Source: a virus
Strand: one strand, 5' to 3'
Virus record (IMG/VR): IMGVR_UViG_3300048438_000153
Coordinates: 186,001 to 250,000 of that record
Length of the DNA stretch: 64,000 nt
Position 1 is the stretch's first letter; each line of letters begins with the position of its first letter. A program made the position numbers and the translations under genes. Below are positions 10,401 through 18,646 of this stretch, one piece after another. A model generated the notes under the pieces. The model ran no database searches. It was not told where the DNA came from and saw only the letters and a list, made by a program, of their open reading frames with translations.

Positions 10401-10607
10401 GTTCTCTCTACGCCAATCAGAAATCTCAAAGGTATTTACATCATCGAGTTCAAGCCCATAGTGTACTTTCAGAATGACCCTCTGCACAGGAAAGAGCTTC
10501 ATCTTCAAGCCCCAAGGAGACTCAACAAACTCGATGATGTCTACGTTCTTCGTAGACTGTTTCCCCGCTCTCGCTGAGGCAGATATTGCTAATGATGAAA
10601 AAGACAT
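7473..10607 (-). CDS. terL: Terminase large subunit interrupted by an intein
   Basis: 1,044 residues, of which 424 (residues 113-536) are an intein, leaving a 620-residue spliced TerL. The N-terminal ATPase has the P-loop GRRSGK|TT, split by the intein, and Walker B VILDEVAHF. The C-terminal RNase H-like nuclease has the acidic motif MGIDLALVGDGTAVAIG and a late DDMSDAL Asp pair. The last 60 residues are basic and Gly/Ser/Arg rich. The motor cuts concatemeric DNA and pumps it through the portal. Upstream (3-base gap) lies the likely small subunit. The ATG has AAGGTGAG about 8-12 bases upstream. ATPase activity requires intein splicing because the P-loop is otherwise broken. Confidence 0.93.
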   Translation of the reverse strand: MSFSSLAISASARAGKQSTKNVDIIEFVESPWGLKMKLFPVQRVILKVHYGLELDDVNTFEISDWRRENIEVHTEKTYLKKLYDEGRCNVGEVIPGKQRREMILSIGRRSGKCVTGDTLIPTPGGMKRLDSLGDASHGAPEYQPLSVQVLQEGGATAQTAFFYNGGVKETKKIMTYSGFELEGTPNHRIKVLDKEYNISWKYLEDIQVGDLACLNKSRGLFPEHYVPLSEYKEDLSVKSKLPDYLDEDWGEMLGILVGDGGWTSGKKVGVTTGCEDFKNYLVSKMVSLFGKVSVIEGEGSVYRVNTYSKEIRTFLQRLGWGVDVVYKTKTIPFAILESPYSVQCAFFRGLFETDGHIADKGGREISLSSASPLILKEAQILLMNMGVFTSRRFGRRYSGFEEGVVSLKGTQSYRRFLDDIGFISRKKKERANKLSRRLGYGLKDQSCSPKGFGSFLRGKGLSSKLVSSTSPTLTLLHRVASSDKVSDHLKSKINLILDSGYYFDEIVSVERSRSPVYDLNVPDGSMFVGNAFTNHNTTISACIAAYETYKLIKKGDPQKYYGLPASNNIQIISVATDKDQAGLLYQEVSGHYRNCSFFGPYTANNTLSYARFQTPNDVDKYGRYIENSNAKATLKVTFRSCVAKGLRGAGNICVILDEVAHFTESGQSGAEEVYNAVVPSTSAYSAKDPNNPTVPIGEVEGRIILISSPLGKQGLFYSLFQIGMRGGRASENILAVQAPTWEVNPTVPAEEFEKHYLKNAAVFFTEYGGEFTDRTRGWIEKSEDLFACVDPKLRARQKAPARQPHFMGIDLALVGDGTAVAIGHLEEDDIVVDLVVQIKAGEGDYAEKERLDFDDVADWILSLTKKFYIVEGIFDQWAGIPLEQALAKRGLGQMKSVQMTKQLTSQIFQNFKDMMWDERLRLYDDLHPEENGHEPYIQELLELQAKVQSKHIVTVEAPQVQGKHDDMSDALTRMVWLASKQVGKQKYFAGGSGRSSIGGTVLHGGKGFAGSPRLRGGSDARRRSPSPSRSDRHSLRNRIVGKKR
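9000..10271 (-). mobile_element. Intein with LAGLIDADG homing endonuclease in the TerL P-loop
   Basis: Splice junctions read GRRSGK|CVTGDTLI at the N side and AFTNHN|TTIS at the C side, giving Cys1, a terminal His-Asn and Thr+1. Block B is EGTPNHRIKV. Two dodecapeptide motifs of the DOD endonuclease are visible, LGILVGDGGW (about 253-262 of the precursor) and FFRGLFETDGHIA (about 346-358). All splice residues look intact, so it is probably active. Codon use looks like the surrounding gene. Confidence 0.95.
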
Positions 10608-10609
10608 TC

Positions 10610-11284
10610 TTAGCTCTCACCTTTCTCCATCTTCGCTTTGGCGTCTGCTATCCAATCTTGGTCATCCACTAAGCGCCCGAACTCCGCAAATACGCTCTCT
10701 GACATCTCAGGTCGAACTCCTGCTGTGTCACAAGCCTGTCTGAAAGTCTCAGCGATGTGCGTGAAGATAATCTTGAAAGCAGAGGATTCGAGATCTACGC
10801 CTGTTGAAGCGAGGACTTCTTTCTTCTTAAGCCATGTATCTCCAACAGCTTTGAGAGCTTGAACGCGCCTCATACTTATCTGAGAGGTGGATTCCCCTTT
10901 TCTTTCTGCCTCCAAGCGTTCAAAGTAGAGACTCGCCGACTCCTCTGCGATCCCCGCGATCACCTTCGTCAGAATATCAGGGGATTCAGGAGTAGACTTG
11001 GCTACAGATACGATCTCGTCTTTATCGAGAACGTCCTTCTTTCTACTCTTAATCGCGGAAATGACCGCGTTCGAGGTCGTCGAAGATCCTGTAGTGGGCG
11101 GTGTGGATGCGCTCTGAGGAGATGAGACTCCGGGAGAGCCATACATGACGTAGGGCTCTCCTGTGTTCGGATTGAACTTAATCGTATCTGTATTTCTGAG
11201 GTCTGAGGGCTTACGCCATACGGACTTCCCCACTTCATCTGTTACCTGAACGCGAGTAGCCCCTTTAGGAATTAAGTCTTTCAT
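10610..11284 (-). CDS. Probable terminase small subunit
   Basis: 224 residues, directly upstream of TerL with a 2-base gap. The N-terminal 60 residues include a GEPYVMYG segment and then a Ser/Thr/Pro-rich linker; the C-terminal 150 residues are helical and charged, containing SMRRVQALKAVGDTWLKKKE and a later HIAETFRQACD helix. Size, helical content and position fit a small terminase, but there is no clear DNA-binding motif, so the call is inferred from context. GGAGG lies 4 bases before the ATG. Confidence 0.5.
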   Translation of the reverse strand: MKDLIPKGATRVQVTDEVGKSVWRKPSDLRNTDTIKFNPNTGEPYVMYGSPGVSSPQSASTPPTTGSSTTSNAVISAIKSRKKDVLDKDEIVSVAKSTPESPDILTKVIAGIAEESASLYFERLEAERKGESTSQISMRRVQALKAVGDTWLKKKEVLASTGVDLESSAFKIIFTHIAETFRQACDTAGVRPEMSESVFAEFGRLVDDQDWIADAKAKMEKGES

Positions 11285-11302
11285 ATAACCTCCGAGATTT
11301 GT

Positions 11303-11974
11303 TTAGATACTAGAAATAGGTTTCACACTCCTACTCTTTCCTAACACAGTACCAACCGCGCTGTCGTCTACTGCGGGGTCGTAGATGGTATTTCCGTCTG
11401 TATCTTCAATGGTAAAGGGAGGTGCGCCGTTGAGGATAAGATAAGAATAACTGATCACAGTCAAGATTACGTTATCGTTGGGGAACGAGGGAGCTACCTC
11501 AATCCTTGTATTGTCAGCCTGAGAAACAGAGGCAGAAATGCCCAAGTTGAGGTCGTTGAGTGCTTCGCTCAGCTCAGAAGCTAAATCGACCACCGCTCCC
11601 ACGCCGTTTCCTATGGCTTGCCCGAAGTGATCACCCGCCTTAAGAGAAGGTAACATATCCTTCATCTCAATGTCATGCGCGTAGGCTTGAATCTCATCGA
11701 AGTTATAGTAGGGAGGTGGGTTAGCGGTACGCTGATTGAAGTAGTCAGTCGTGTTAACCTTAATCACCAAAGAGGGGAGGTTTCGAGGCTCTAATAGACC
11801 GAACGCGCCTGTGCCTCTTTGGGTAGAAATGAGCTGTGTCTCGAAGCCCTGACGAATCGCCACAGGGTTGCCTGACTCGCCCTTAGAGGGGTCTGACGCT
11901 CTCTGATGGTGCGCTACGAGGAGCTTAAAACGAGCAGAAGCCGTTTCTTTCTTAACATACATGGGTAAGGTCAT
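11303..11974 (-). CDS. Structural protein of the head/packaging block, unknown family
   Basis: 223 residues with a strong AAGGAGG site 7 bases upstream. The sequence is mainly beta-rich with little charge clustering: a PPPYYNF segment, a KAGDHFGQAIGNGVGAVVD stretch in the middle and a hydrophobic VILTVISYSYLILNG strand near residue 165-180. No catalytic motif is visible. It lies between likely virion genes in one operon. A minor head or tail structural role is inferred. Confidence 0.55.
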   Translation of the reverse strand: MTLPMYVKKETASARFKLLVAHHQRASDPSKGESGNPVAIRQGFETQLISTQRGTGAFGLLEPRNLPSLVIKVNTTDYFNQRTANPPPYYNFDEIQAYAHDIEMKDMLPSLKAGDHFGQAIGNGVGAVVDLASELSEALNDLNLGISASVSQADNTRIEVAPSFPNDNVILTVISYSYLILNGAPPFTIEDTDGNTIYDPAVDDSAVGTVLGKSRSVKPISSI

Positions 11975-11985
11975 GTCAGCCCTCC

Positions 11986-14586
11986 TTAAATCTCAAAGCC
12001 ACCGAAGAGAACATCCCCGACCTTCTCAAGTGAAGGCGCGTCGGAGAAATCAACACTGTGGTCTTGTTGAAGATTAAACTCTGAAGCATCGTAATCATTC
12101 ACAAAGAGAGATGCTGTCCTCTCCGAGTCTGAGGCGTCGGCGAGGCGGATCATCTCTGCTTGGTACTGACCCTTGTTCTCAACAATCTCCTCAGCAGAAG
12201 CGACGATCATCTTATTGTATTTCTGACAAGTACCGCCCGAGTTGAACACACAGCTCCCACACTTGGCAGACTTTAAGAGTGTAGGCACTTGATTAGCTCT
12301 ATGAATAAGCGCGCCCTTGTCACACCCATCCATGCCCTCAGTCATGTATGCGTCTGCATCTACATAGGCGTGTCCCGAAACACCCTCATGCGCCTCTCGG
12401 AGAGAAGCGATACGACTCTGATGATCTTGGAGAATACTCTGAGAGAACCGAGTAGAAAGAAGCACGTCGATCTCTCCTCCCGCTGATCCCTCAGACATCT
12501 TTTGACGTAGCCAAGTAGCGACCTTATCCCCTTGAACCTCAAAAGCAGTCTTAGTCGGTAAAGAAGCCCTCTTAGAAATATGAGCCTCATAACGATGACC
12601 CTTGAAATCTTCTTTCTTGGCTTTCACACCTTCAGAAGCGAGCCTGTGTAGGGCTCTGTACCTCTCCTCTCCATTAAGAGAGAGTGCTTTCTCAGCGTCC
12701 TCAGCGGAGATAAGTCCGTTAGAAACATACTTGCTCACGCTTGAAGCAATCTTCTTTCCTTCAGAGACTTCATTCGCGACTACTTTTGCCTTTGGCATCT
12801 TGTCCCGAGCAGTAATGACGTGAGCAGTCTCATGCCCCTTGTACGTCTGAGTCTGAGAGGGCTTCGCAAGGTAAGCAAACACAGACGCTACCTTATCTTC
12901 AGGGGTCTTCTTTCCCTTGATCGCCTGAGCTACCTCCTCGTAAGAAACTAGACCACTCTCTACCATCCTAGCGATCTTAGTCTGAGCTAGTTTGCTCCTC
13001 TGTGCGAGGTTGCGCGCTTCTCGATCCTCTATCTCAGCGTGAGGGTCAACACTTGACTTCTTGCTGAGGTAGTGAGCCTCTGTCGAACCCATGTACTTCT
13101 GAACTTGAGAGGGGCGAGAAAGGAACTCATACACCGCGTTAAGCTTGTCCTGTGGAGATCTCGCTTTCTTAGTGACTTTCTCCACCTCAGAAATCGTAAC
13201 GAGCCCTTGCTGTATGAGCTTCGCTACCTTCTCCTGACACTTCTTAGCCACTCGAACCGAGTCAACCTCAGAGACAGTCTGAACCTTTTCTGTGGGGTCG
13301 AGCTGTGACTTATAGGGAGTGTGAGCCTTCACCTCTCGGCCTAGACCTTGGTAGTCCGAAGACTGAACAGGCTTAGAGGCGATCTCGTAAAGGCGCTCAA
13401 TCTTCTGTGTCGCGGTGCGCTCACTCTGAACGATGTCCTCTACGATTTCTGACTCCACCATGCCCCGAGAAACGAGCTGAGACGCGATTCTAGAGAGCCT
13501 CTGCTCCTCCTTAGAATAAGCCCTCTCTGTAGGAGACTCGATGTAAGGGTTGTCTATTATAAACTCATCGAGAGCTTTCTTAGCGTGACCTAAAGAAAGA
13601 CCCTCCGTCACATCGGGTTGGATCTGAAACCAAGTTGAAGGCTGACCCGCGCTCTCAATACGACCTTCCATCACATCAATGAAAGCCTGACGGAGCATAT
13701 TCTTGTAGCTAGAGCCTGAAGTCTTAGAGATCCCGTAGACCTCTAGTTTCGGCATGAGCGTGTTGTAGGCTTGTTTCCAAGAAATGTCTTTCTCTGAAGC
13801 TACGACTTTCATACCTAAGAACCTGTCGAAAGCACAGTCCTCTTTCTCAGAGATGATATACATCGAAGAAGCGCACCTCTTATTGATGACCTCATCCCAC
13901 CGTCCATTGAAGAGGCCGGGGAAGGAGGCTTCCTTAATGTACACTTTCCCATGCAAGCCATACTCTTGACTCAGCTCCCTCATCATGTCGAGGGGAAGGG
14001 AATCGAGGTGGTCAGGAGAATCCCCATAGGCAACTTTCCTAGAGGCGTTCTCTTTCTGACGGCGGTAGGCGTCACCCGGTAGCTTCGACTGCTCCTTAGA
14101 GTAAGAGTTTTGATACTTATCGTGCGCTCTCTGCTTGTTAGGGATGATCTCAAGACCTGTTGTAGAGCCGTCAGCCCACGAGTCTTGAAGCGTCTTCATC
14201 TGATTCGCTTGAGGGTGATCAAAGCGACCTTCAGAGAAATGCTCTAGCACGTCATCGTAGCTTCTCATACCCTCCAAGTCCTCTTCAGCTTGAGAGGCAA
14301 GCCAAGAATGGTCTACGAGAGGGATGAGTTGCTGAGAGGCATCCTTAGTGAAATCTGAGAGGTCGAGGTCTACATCCACCTCAACCCCTTCGGGCAAATC
14401 TGAGGAGAGAGGGTTTTCAGACGGAATCATCCCACTAGGGAGCACCGAGAGCCCTTTTGTCTCAGGGAGGCGAGCTTTCTCGGACACGCCCCCATTATAC
14501 TCAGTGTCAAACTGAAAGCCATCAAGCATATAGTTTGAACCATGTGTTAGGGTGTAGCCCCCATTAGGTAAGTTACTCTTACTCAT
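11986..14586 (-). CDS. Large virion-like protein with four internal repeats and a Cys cluster
   Basis: 866 residues. Four diverged units of roughly 70-85 residues lie between about 360 and 680. Each has a helix of the type KIARxVxxGLVSxEEV, a basic helix, a PSQ or PVQ turn followed by YxG, and a final EAH or KAH. Near the C-terminus is a cysteine group (CDKG, then KCGSCVFN, then GGTCQKY) able to bind zinc or an iron-sulphur cluster. (R/K)xAS motifs (RIAS, KVAS, KIAS, RTAS) are frequent. The gene sits 4 bases after its upstream neighbour with GAGGTGAT before the ATG. Family not recognised; a structural or tape-like role is inferred from size, repeats and context. Confidence 0.6.
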   Translation of the reverse strand: MSKSNLPNGGYTLTHGSNYMLDGFQFDTEYNGGVSEKARLPETKGLSVLPSGMIPSENPLSSDLPEGVEVDVDLDLSDFTKDASQQLIPLVDHSWLASQAEEDLEGMRSYDDVLEHFSEGRFDHPQANQMKTLQDSWADGSTTGLEIIPNKQRAHDKYQNSYSKEQSKLPGDAYRRQKENASRKVAYGDSPDHLDSLPLDMMRELSQEYGLHGKVYIKEASFPGLFNGRWDEVINKRCASSMYIISEKEDCAFDRFLGMKVVASEKDISWKQAYNTLMPKLEVYGISKTSGSSYKNMLRQAFIDVMEGRIESAGQPSTWFQIQPDVTEGLSLGHAKKALDEFIIDNPYIESPTERAYSKEEQRLSRIASQLVSRGMVESEIVEDIVQSERTATQKIERLYEIASKPVQSSDYQGLGREVKAHTPYKSQLDPTEKVQTVSEVDSVRVAKKCQEKVAKLIQQGLVTISEVEKVTKKARSPQDKLNAVYEFLSRPSQVQKYMGSTEAHYLSKKSSVDPHAEIEDREARNLAQRSKLAQTKIARMVESGLVSYEEVAQAIKGKKTPEDKVASVFAYLAKPSQTQTYKGHETAHVITARDKMPKAKVVANEVSEGKKIASSVSKYVSNGLISAEDAEKALSLNGEERYRALHRLASEGVKAKKEDFKGHRYEAHISKRASLPTKTAFEVQGDKVATWLRQKMSEGSAGGEIDVLLSTRFSQSILQDHQSRIASLREAHEGVSGHAYVDADAYMTEGMDGCDKGALIHRANQVPTLLKSAKCGSCVFNSGGTCQKYNKMIVASAEEIVENKGQYQAEMIRLADASDSERTASLFVNDYDASEFNLQQDHSVDFSDAPSLEKVGDVLFGGFEI

Positions 14587-14590
14587 TTGA

Positions 14591-15271
14591 TCACCTCGCT
14601 AAGTATCTGTCAGCGACCCTACGCGCTGAGAAAGAATGGGTTGTACTAGCAGTCTTTGATCTAGGCTCAGCGAAGCTTCTTTCGGTCGGGCCTGTGTTAT
14701 CCTTGTCCTTCTTTTTCTTCTTCGCCTTCTCCACCATCTTCTTAGACTGAACTTTGCTAACTAAGCCTGTCATGTCTTCCTGTTGCTCAGCCCACTCTTC
14801 GGGATCTTCCTTGATACCCTCGATCTCTCTGAGAACGTCCTCAACTAGCTTAGTCTGAGCATCTAACCAATGATCCGCATTGATCTCATCATAGATCGTG
14901 TCAGAAATGGCTGATAGGGCTTCTACTATATTCATGAACTGACGGCGCATCGCCTTGATTTCCATGATGTAGCCTCGACCCCCGAGCGCGCCATCGGGGG
15001 AGATGTCCCTACTCTTAATCTTAGCAAAGACTGCGTAAGCTGTCATCGCGTGACCTAGCGACATGAGAGTGGACTTGAGGACGCAAGCGATCTGCTTACT
15101 GCATTTCTTGTTCAATCTATGAGACGGGTCCATCTTTCTTTCTGAAGGCGCGTGTTGATTCCAAGCCCATGCGTTAGAATCGTCACCGTGATCCTTGATG
15201 AACCTAACTTCACCCGCTGTCTTAATACGACCTTCGGGCTTAATCTGTTTCTTATGGAGATCCTGAGACAT
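14591..15271 (-). CDS. Unknown protein of the structural operon
   Basis: 226 residues. A helical middle (residues about 60-140, including MEIKAMRRQFMNIVEALSA) is followed by an acidic segment, a Lys run (KAKKKKKDKD) and a C-terminal tail ending SARRVADRYLAR, which resembles the tail of the 1,133-residue protein at 2096-5497. The gene is preceded by a 14-bp inverted repeat whose near arm carries the ribosome site, and may head the structural operon downstream of the Ser-rich gene. No known domain recognised. Confidence 0.55.
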   Translation of the reverse strand: MSQDLHKKQIKPEGRIKTAGEVRFIKDHGDDSNAWAWNQHAPSERKMDPSHRLNKKCSKQIACVLKSTLMSLGHAMTAYAVFAKIKSRDISPDGALGGRGYIMEIKAMRRQFMNIVEALSAISDTIYDEINADHWLDAQTKLVEDVLREIEGIKEDPEEWAEQQEDMTGLVSKVQSKKMVEKAKKKKKDKDNTGPTERSFAEPRSKTASTTHSFSARRVADRYLAR

Positions 15272-15275
15272 AAGA

Positions 15276-15331
15276 ATCCTCTTTATAGTAGGGGCTGAGC
15301 GTTTTAACTCTGCCTCAACTATAAAGAGGAT
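15276..15331 (-). promoter_or_regulatory. Leader inverted repeat with SD in the 3' arm
   Basis: Perfect 14-bp inverted repeat (15276-15289 and 15318-15331, 28-base loop). On the minus transcript the near arm ACTATAAAGAGGAT holds the ribosome site of the gene at 15271, and the distal arm ATCCTCTTTATAGT is its complement, preceded by TAAT. Same design as at 5505-5548 and 52041-52080. Confidence 0.6.
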
Positions 15332-15375
15332 ATTAGTCTGTATCTTAGTTCCTTACCTTACGTTCGGTTCTTACC

Positions 15376-16569
15376 TTACGTTTGGTTCTTATCGAAGTTT
15401 CTTGTTCTCCTACGTCTAGACGGACTTGAGCTAGACGGTTTTGAGCTAGACGGACTTGAGCTAGACGGACTTGAGCTAGACGGTTTTGAGCTAGACGGTT
15501 TTGAGCTAGACGGACTTTGAGTCTGAGGCGTCCGATCACTAAGACCACGACCTCTTTGCCCTCGTCTCTTTTTCTCCACACTCTTAGGTTTATCTCCTAA
15601 GCCATACATATCAAGGAGCTTCTTAGGCACTTTATCCTGATTTTCTATGACGTACTTCTTCAGGTATTTCTTAAGTACTTTCTTCTCAGGATCGAACTTT
15701 CGCCACATATCATCGCGCCTATTGTTTTTAGTTCGGTTCTTACCCTTCTTAGGTCCTTTGTACTCACCGCCCTCATAGTTTCTTACTTTTTCATTGTACC
15801 ATTTCTGATACGCCTTATCCTTACCTGTGCTCTTACCACCCCACTGACCATAATCACTATGGGTGTTATAGCACTCGCCGAACACATCCCCATTATTCTT
15901 AATCATCTCTTCCATGTAGTCGTTCCAAGAACCATCATTCCAATCCTTAAACTTCATGAAGGAGTCACAGTTCTTCTTTCTAGGGTTTTTTAATTTCCTA
16001 GAAAGCGTCTTTCTGTGCGCTCTCGCGACTTTGATGCTAAGAATACCTCGAACCTCGCCCCTGATCTGAGGGTTCTCGTAGGCGAGCTTGAGAAGACCCA
16101 ACCTCTCTTCACCTAGCTGATTTCTCAGACTCGCCTTCTTGTCTCCACCGCCCCTCTGATGTGTCTTTCCAAAAGGACGTGGGACAGTAGACCTAGAGCC
16201 TTTACCATTCTTAGGTTTCTGTTCCTTAGAGTCATAGAATTTCTTACGGTATTCGACCATGTATTTCTTTCTCTCAGGAGAGCCGTTCTTTCCTGCGTCG
16301 GCAGACCCGTGTTCATGGTGCTTCTGATAGCAACTTCCGTCGCCACTACCAACTCCGCCGACTTGATGAGGGAAAGAACAAGACCCTGAAGGGTTATTAA
16401 GTTTATCTTTCCTACTAGAGCTAGGTCTATTGCCACTACTACCATGACCTACAGGTTTTTCATCTTTCCAAGCAAGTCGTTCTCCTGTCATTTTCTCGAA
16501 CGCAAAGTCCTCGTCAGAATAAACGTCCTCAGCGAAGAGGTCATCTTCAAAGTCATACCGTCTGTTCAT
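15376..16569 (-). CDS. Basic protein with Ser/Pro/Lys repeat tail
   Basis: 397 residues. The first 35 residues are acidic (DFEDDLFAEDVYSDEDFAFE). The rest is strongly basic and Gly/Lys/Arg rich. Residues about 300-330 form a Lys-rich helix (KKVLKKYLKKYV). The tail has tandem SSSKP/SSSSP pentapeptides, then RRRRTRNF. Such a layout suggests an intrinsically disordered nucleic-acid-binding protein, perhaps packaged with DNA or a head core protein. No family recognised. It is transcribed away from PhoH and could be the first gene of the leftward structural operon. Confidence 0.55.
   Translation of the reverse strand: MNRRYDFEDDLFAEDVYSDEDFAFEKMTGERLAWKDEKPVGHGSSGNRPSSSRKDKLNNPSGSCSFPHQVGGVGSGDGSCYQKHHEHGSADAGKNGSPERKKYMVEYRKKFYDSKEQKPKNGKGSRSTVPRPFGKTHQRGGGDKKASLRNQLGEERLGLLKLAYENPQIRGEVRGILSIKVARAHRKTLSRKLKNPRKKNCDSFMKFKDWNDGSWNDYMEEMIKNNGDVFGECYNTHSDYGQWGGKSTGKDKAYQKWYNEKVRNYEGGEYKGPKKGKNRTKNNRRDDMWRKFDPEKKVLKKYLKKYVIENQDKVPKKLLDMYGLGDKPKSVEKKRRGQRGRGLSDRTPQTQSPSSSKPSSSKPSSSSPSSSSPSSSKPSSSSPSRRRRTRNFDKNQT
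15421..15510. repeat. Six tandem 15-bp repeats encoding SSSKP/SSSSP
   Basis: Six units of 15 bp, each CGG(ACT or TTT)TGAGCTAGA on the plus strand, two variants in mixed order. They encode the Ser-rich tail of the gene at 15376-16569. The two-variant pattern points to unequal recombination or slippage, so copy number is likely variable among relatives. An imperfect pair of 18-bp units (15353-15370, 15371-15388) follows across the stop codon. Confidence 0.9.
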
Positions 16570-16768
16570 GCCTACCTTCTTTCTCAGGCTATTGTTAGAA
16601 CAGCTTTAATATAAAGAACCTAGTGACCCACCCAAATCGGTCGCCCAAAACCGAGCATCTCAACAAAATCTGAGAAATAGTTATCTGCCTGAGTGCTCCT
16701 AATAGGAAAGTAAGTCTTTAGTGGATTTATCCGCACCTAGAGGTATCTACGGAAAGGAACACTCAGGT
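16570..16768. promoter_or_regulatory. Divergent intergenic region between Ser-rich gene and PhoH
   Basis: About 200 bp between genes reading in opposite directions, so it must hold promoters for both. The minus strand has an AT-rich GGTTCTTTATATTA element near 16607-16620, similar in wording to leader elements elsewhere. No confident promoter could be assigned. Confidence 0.4.
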
Positions 16769-18052
16769 ATGCGAAAAGCTGTCATGATAGATACGTCTGT
16801 ACTCATCCATGAACCGACCTCTTTCTTAGAGTTCGTTGACGAGTACGAAGTCTTGATCCCGATCTATGTCATCATGGAACTCGACTTACTCAAGGATAAG
16901 AAAGTCCAAGTCTCCCACCTCGCGAGAAGGTCAAGTTCTCTCATTCTCTCTGAAGTGGATAAAGGGGGGGTAAAGATCGTCTCGCACACAGACGAACTCG
17001 ACTTCGAGTCTCTTCAGAAAGCTGTAGAGGTCAGATATGTCGATCTCCTCATCTTGAAAACCGCTGAGAAATACAACCACGATTATGAGCAATTCTTATT
17101 ACTCACGAAAGACGTAAACTTGAGGATATTATCTGAGTGCGCGGGCATAGACTCAGAGGACTACATCAACACAAAAACCTCAGAGCGCGTTCTTTCTGAG
17201 ACAACCATCGAGGTGAGCCCGAGCATTGGGCTCAGGGCAAAGATGGCTAAGTCTTATTGGGAGGGCGCGGTGCGCCTCAACGAAGAAGAGATTGAAGAGC
17301 TTGGCCTGTTCAATAATCAGTACGTCACACTCACTGATCAGAAGCAGTCTAACCACCTCTTCCACTACAAAGACTACACTCTCTTCCCTATTAAGAAGAA
17401 GGAGGTGAGGGCAGGTAGAATCAAGCCCCGAAACCTTGAACAGACGATTGCCCTTGATCTCCTACTTAATCAAGAGATCAAGCTCGTCGCGCTCTTAGGG
17501 AAAGCGGGTACAGGAAAGACCTTCCTGACCCTCGCGTCGGCGCTCTTTCAGGCATCTACCTATCAGAGAATCTTACTCTCCAAGCCTGTTGTGGATGTCG
17601 GAAAAGGCATTGGTTTCTTACCAGGCTCTGTAGGTGAGAAACTAGAGCCTTGGATGCAGTCTTTCTTCGACAACCTTGATCAGATTAACCCTTATTGGGA
17701 AGTCGGGTCGAACGAGGAAGAAAGAGAGAGCTATTTCGAGAAAAACCACATCGAGATTCAGCCGATCAACTCAATCCGAGGGCGCTCTCTTAAAGACGCT
17801 TTCATGATCATCGACGAGGCACAAAACCTCACCAAGCACGAGATCAAGAGTATCATTACGAGAGCTGCTGAAGGTACGAAAGTCGTGCTGTTGGGCGACC
17901 CCTATCAGATCGACAACCCTTACCTAGACGAGAAGTCTAACGGACTGATATACGTCGTAGAAAAGATGAAGGGTCAGGGCATATTTGGTTATACGTCTCT
18001 CTCTAAGTCTGAGAGATCTGAGCTTTCTGACATAGCCGCTGACCTTCTCTGA
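16769..18052 (+). CDS. PhoH-family ATPase with N-terminal PIN domain
   Basis: 427 residues from the ATG at 16769, preferred because AAAGGA lies about 10 bases upstream; a GTG at 16721 would add 16 residues. Residues about 1-140 form a PIN ribonuclease domain (MIDTSVLIHEP, later TKDVNLR, with acidic residues in place). The C-terminal PhoH ATPase has the P-loop LLGKAGTGKTFL, SKPVVDVGKGIGFLPG, and IDEAQNLT. PIN-PhoH fusions occur in bacteria and are known or inferred to act as RNA helicase/nucleases; phoH is also common in phages. The gene stands alone on the plus strand and faces the next gene tail to tail with a 27-base gap. Confidence 0.9.
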   Translation: MRKAVMIDTSVLIHEPTSFLEFVDEYEVLIPIYVIMELDLLKDKKVQVSHLARRSSSLILSEVDKGGVKIVSHTDELDFESLQKAVEVRYVDLLILKTAEKYNHDYEQFLLLTKDVNLRILSECAGIDSEDYINTKTSERVLSETTIEVSPSIGLRAKMAKSYWEGAVRLNEEEIEELGLFNNQYVTLTDQKQSNHLFHYKDYTLFPIKKKEVRAGRIKPRNLEQTIALDLLLNQEIKLVALLGKAGTGKTFLTLASALFQASTYQRILLSKPVVDVGKGIGFLPGSVGEKLEPWMQSFFDNLDQINPYWEVGSNEEERESYFEKNHIEIQPINSIRGRSLKDAFMIIDEAQNLTKHEIKSIITRAAEGTKVVLLGDPYQIDNPYLDEKSNGLIYVVEKMKGQGIFGYTSLSKSERSELSDIAADLL

Positions 18053-18079
18053 TCGGCATAACCTCCTAGAAAGGGAGCA

Positions 18080-18352
18080 TTAAGTAGGGATGATGACGGT
18101 GTAGCCCGCGCGACTGAGACGATGGTAGAAACCCCCAAATTCGGATTCGTCACGAAAGAGACAAACTACCTCTTTCAAAGGGTTACCATTGTTTCCAAGT
18201 GATTCAGTGCTCGTGTTCACGCCTACAGATCCCGCCTCTGTAGCAATGTGAGAGATGTTCTTAACCTCACTCTTGGGAGCAAAAACAGCAACTATGGGAT
18301 CAAAAGCCCCTTCACTGATAAGTACAGGAGCTCTCAGTATTTGAGTCGTCAT
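18080..18352 (-). CDS. Small unknown protein
   Basis: 90 residues, beta-rich in appearance (ILRAPVLISEGAFDPIVAVFAP), ending in SRAGYTVIIPT. AAAGG lies 8 bases before the ATG. It is the last gene of a leftward unit, ending tail to tail with phoH. No domain recognised. Confidence 0.55.
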   Translation of the reverse strand: MTTQILRAPVLISEGAFDPIVAVFAPKSEVKNISHIATEAGSVGVNTSTESLGNNGNPLKEVVCLFRDESEFGGFYHRLSRAGYTVIIPT

Positions 18353-18363
18353 ATAACAACCTT

Positions 18364-18398
18364 TCTTTGATGATTTCTTTAAAGGATATTATCAAAGA
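18364..18398 (-). promoter_or_regulatory. Leader inverted repeat upstream of 18352 gene
   Basis: An 8-bp inverted repeat (TCTTTGAT at 18364-18371 and ATCAAAGA at 18391-18398). On the minus strand the near arm abuts the AAAGG ribosome site, and GATAATATCC lies just inside the far arm. It overlaps the stop region of the next upstream gene. Confidence 0.45.
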
Positions 18399-18631
18399 TC
18401 TAAAACAGCCACTCTCGGATATTCAGCGCCGTCTAAAGCGATCTGACGAGCGATGAGGTATTCAGCGTATACATTGTTCAGATAAAGGATACGCTCGGTT
18501 GTATACTCCCACTCACCATGCTCCTCTTCATACCGAGCATAGAAGTCTATGATCCTCTCATAGACCTCAATCTGAATGTTAATCTCATGGAGATTACTTT
18601 TATTGACTTTCTGCCTGAGTAAGTCGTCCAT
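18392..18631 (-). CDS. Small unknown protein next to thyX
   Basis: 79 residues with GGAGGGG before the ATG. Strongly helical and acidic (EINIQIEVYERIIDFYARYEEEHGE). It begins 15 bases after thyX in the same direction, so the two are probably cotranscribed. No known domain. Confidence 0.6.
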   Translation of the reverse strand: MDDLLRQKVNKSNLHEINIQIEVYERIIDFYARYEEEHGEWEYTTERILYLNNVYAEYLIARQIALDGAEYPRVAVLDL

Positions 18632-18646
18632 CTTGCCCCTCCATTT

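Noticed and set aside
15345-15581. Minus-strand RLAQ-repeat open frame
   Set aside because: It is an alternative frame of the 15-bp tandem repeats in the Ser-rich gene.
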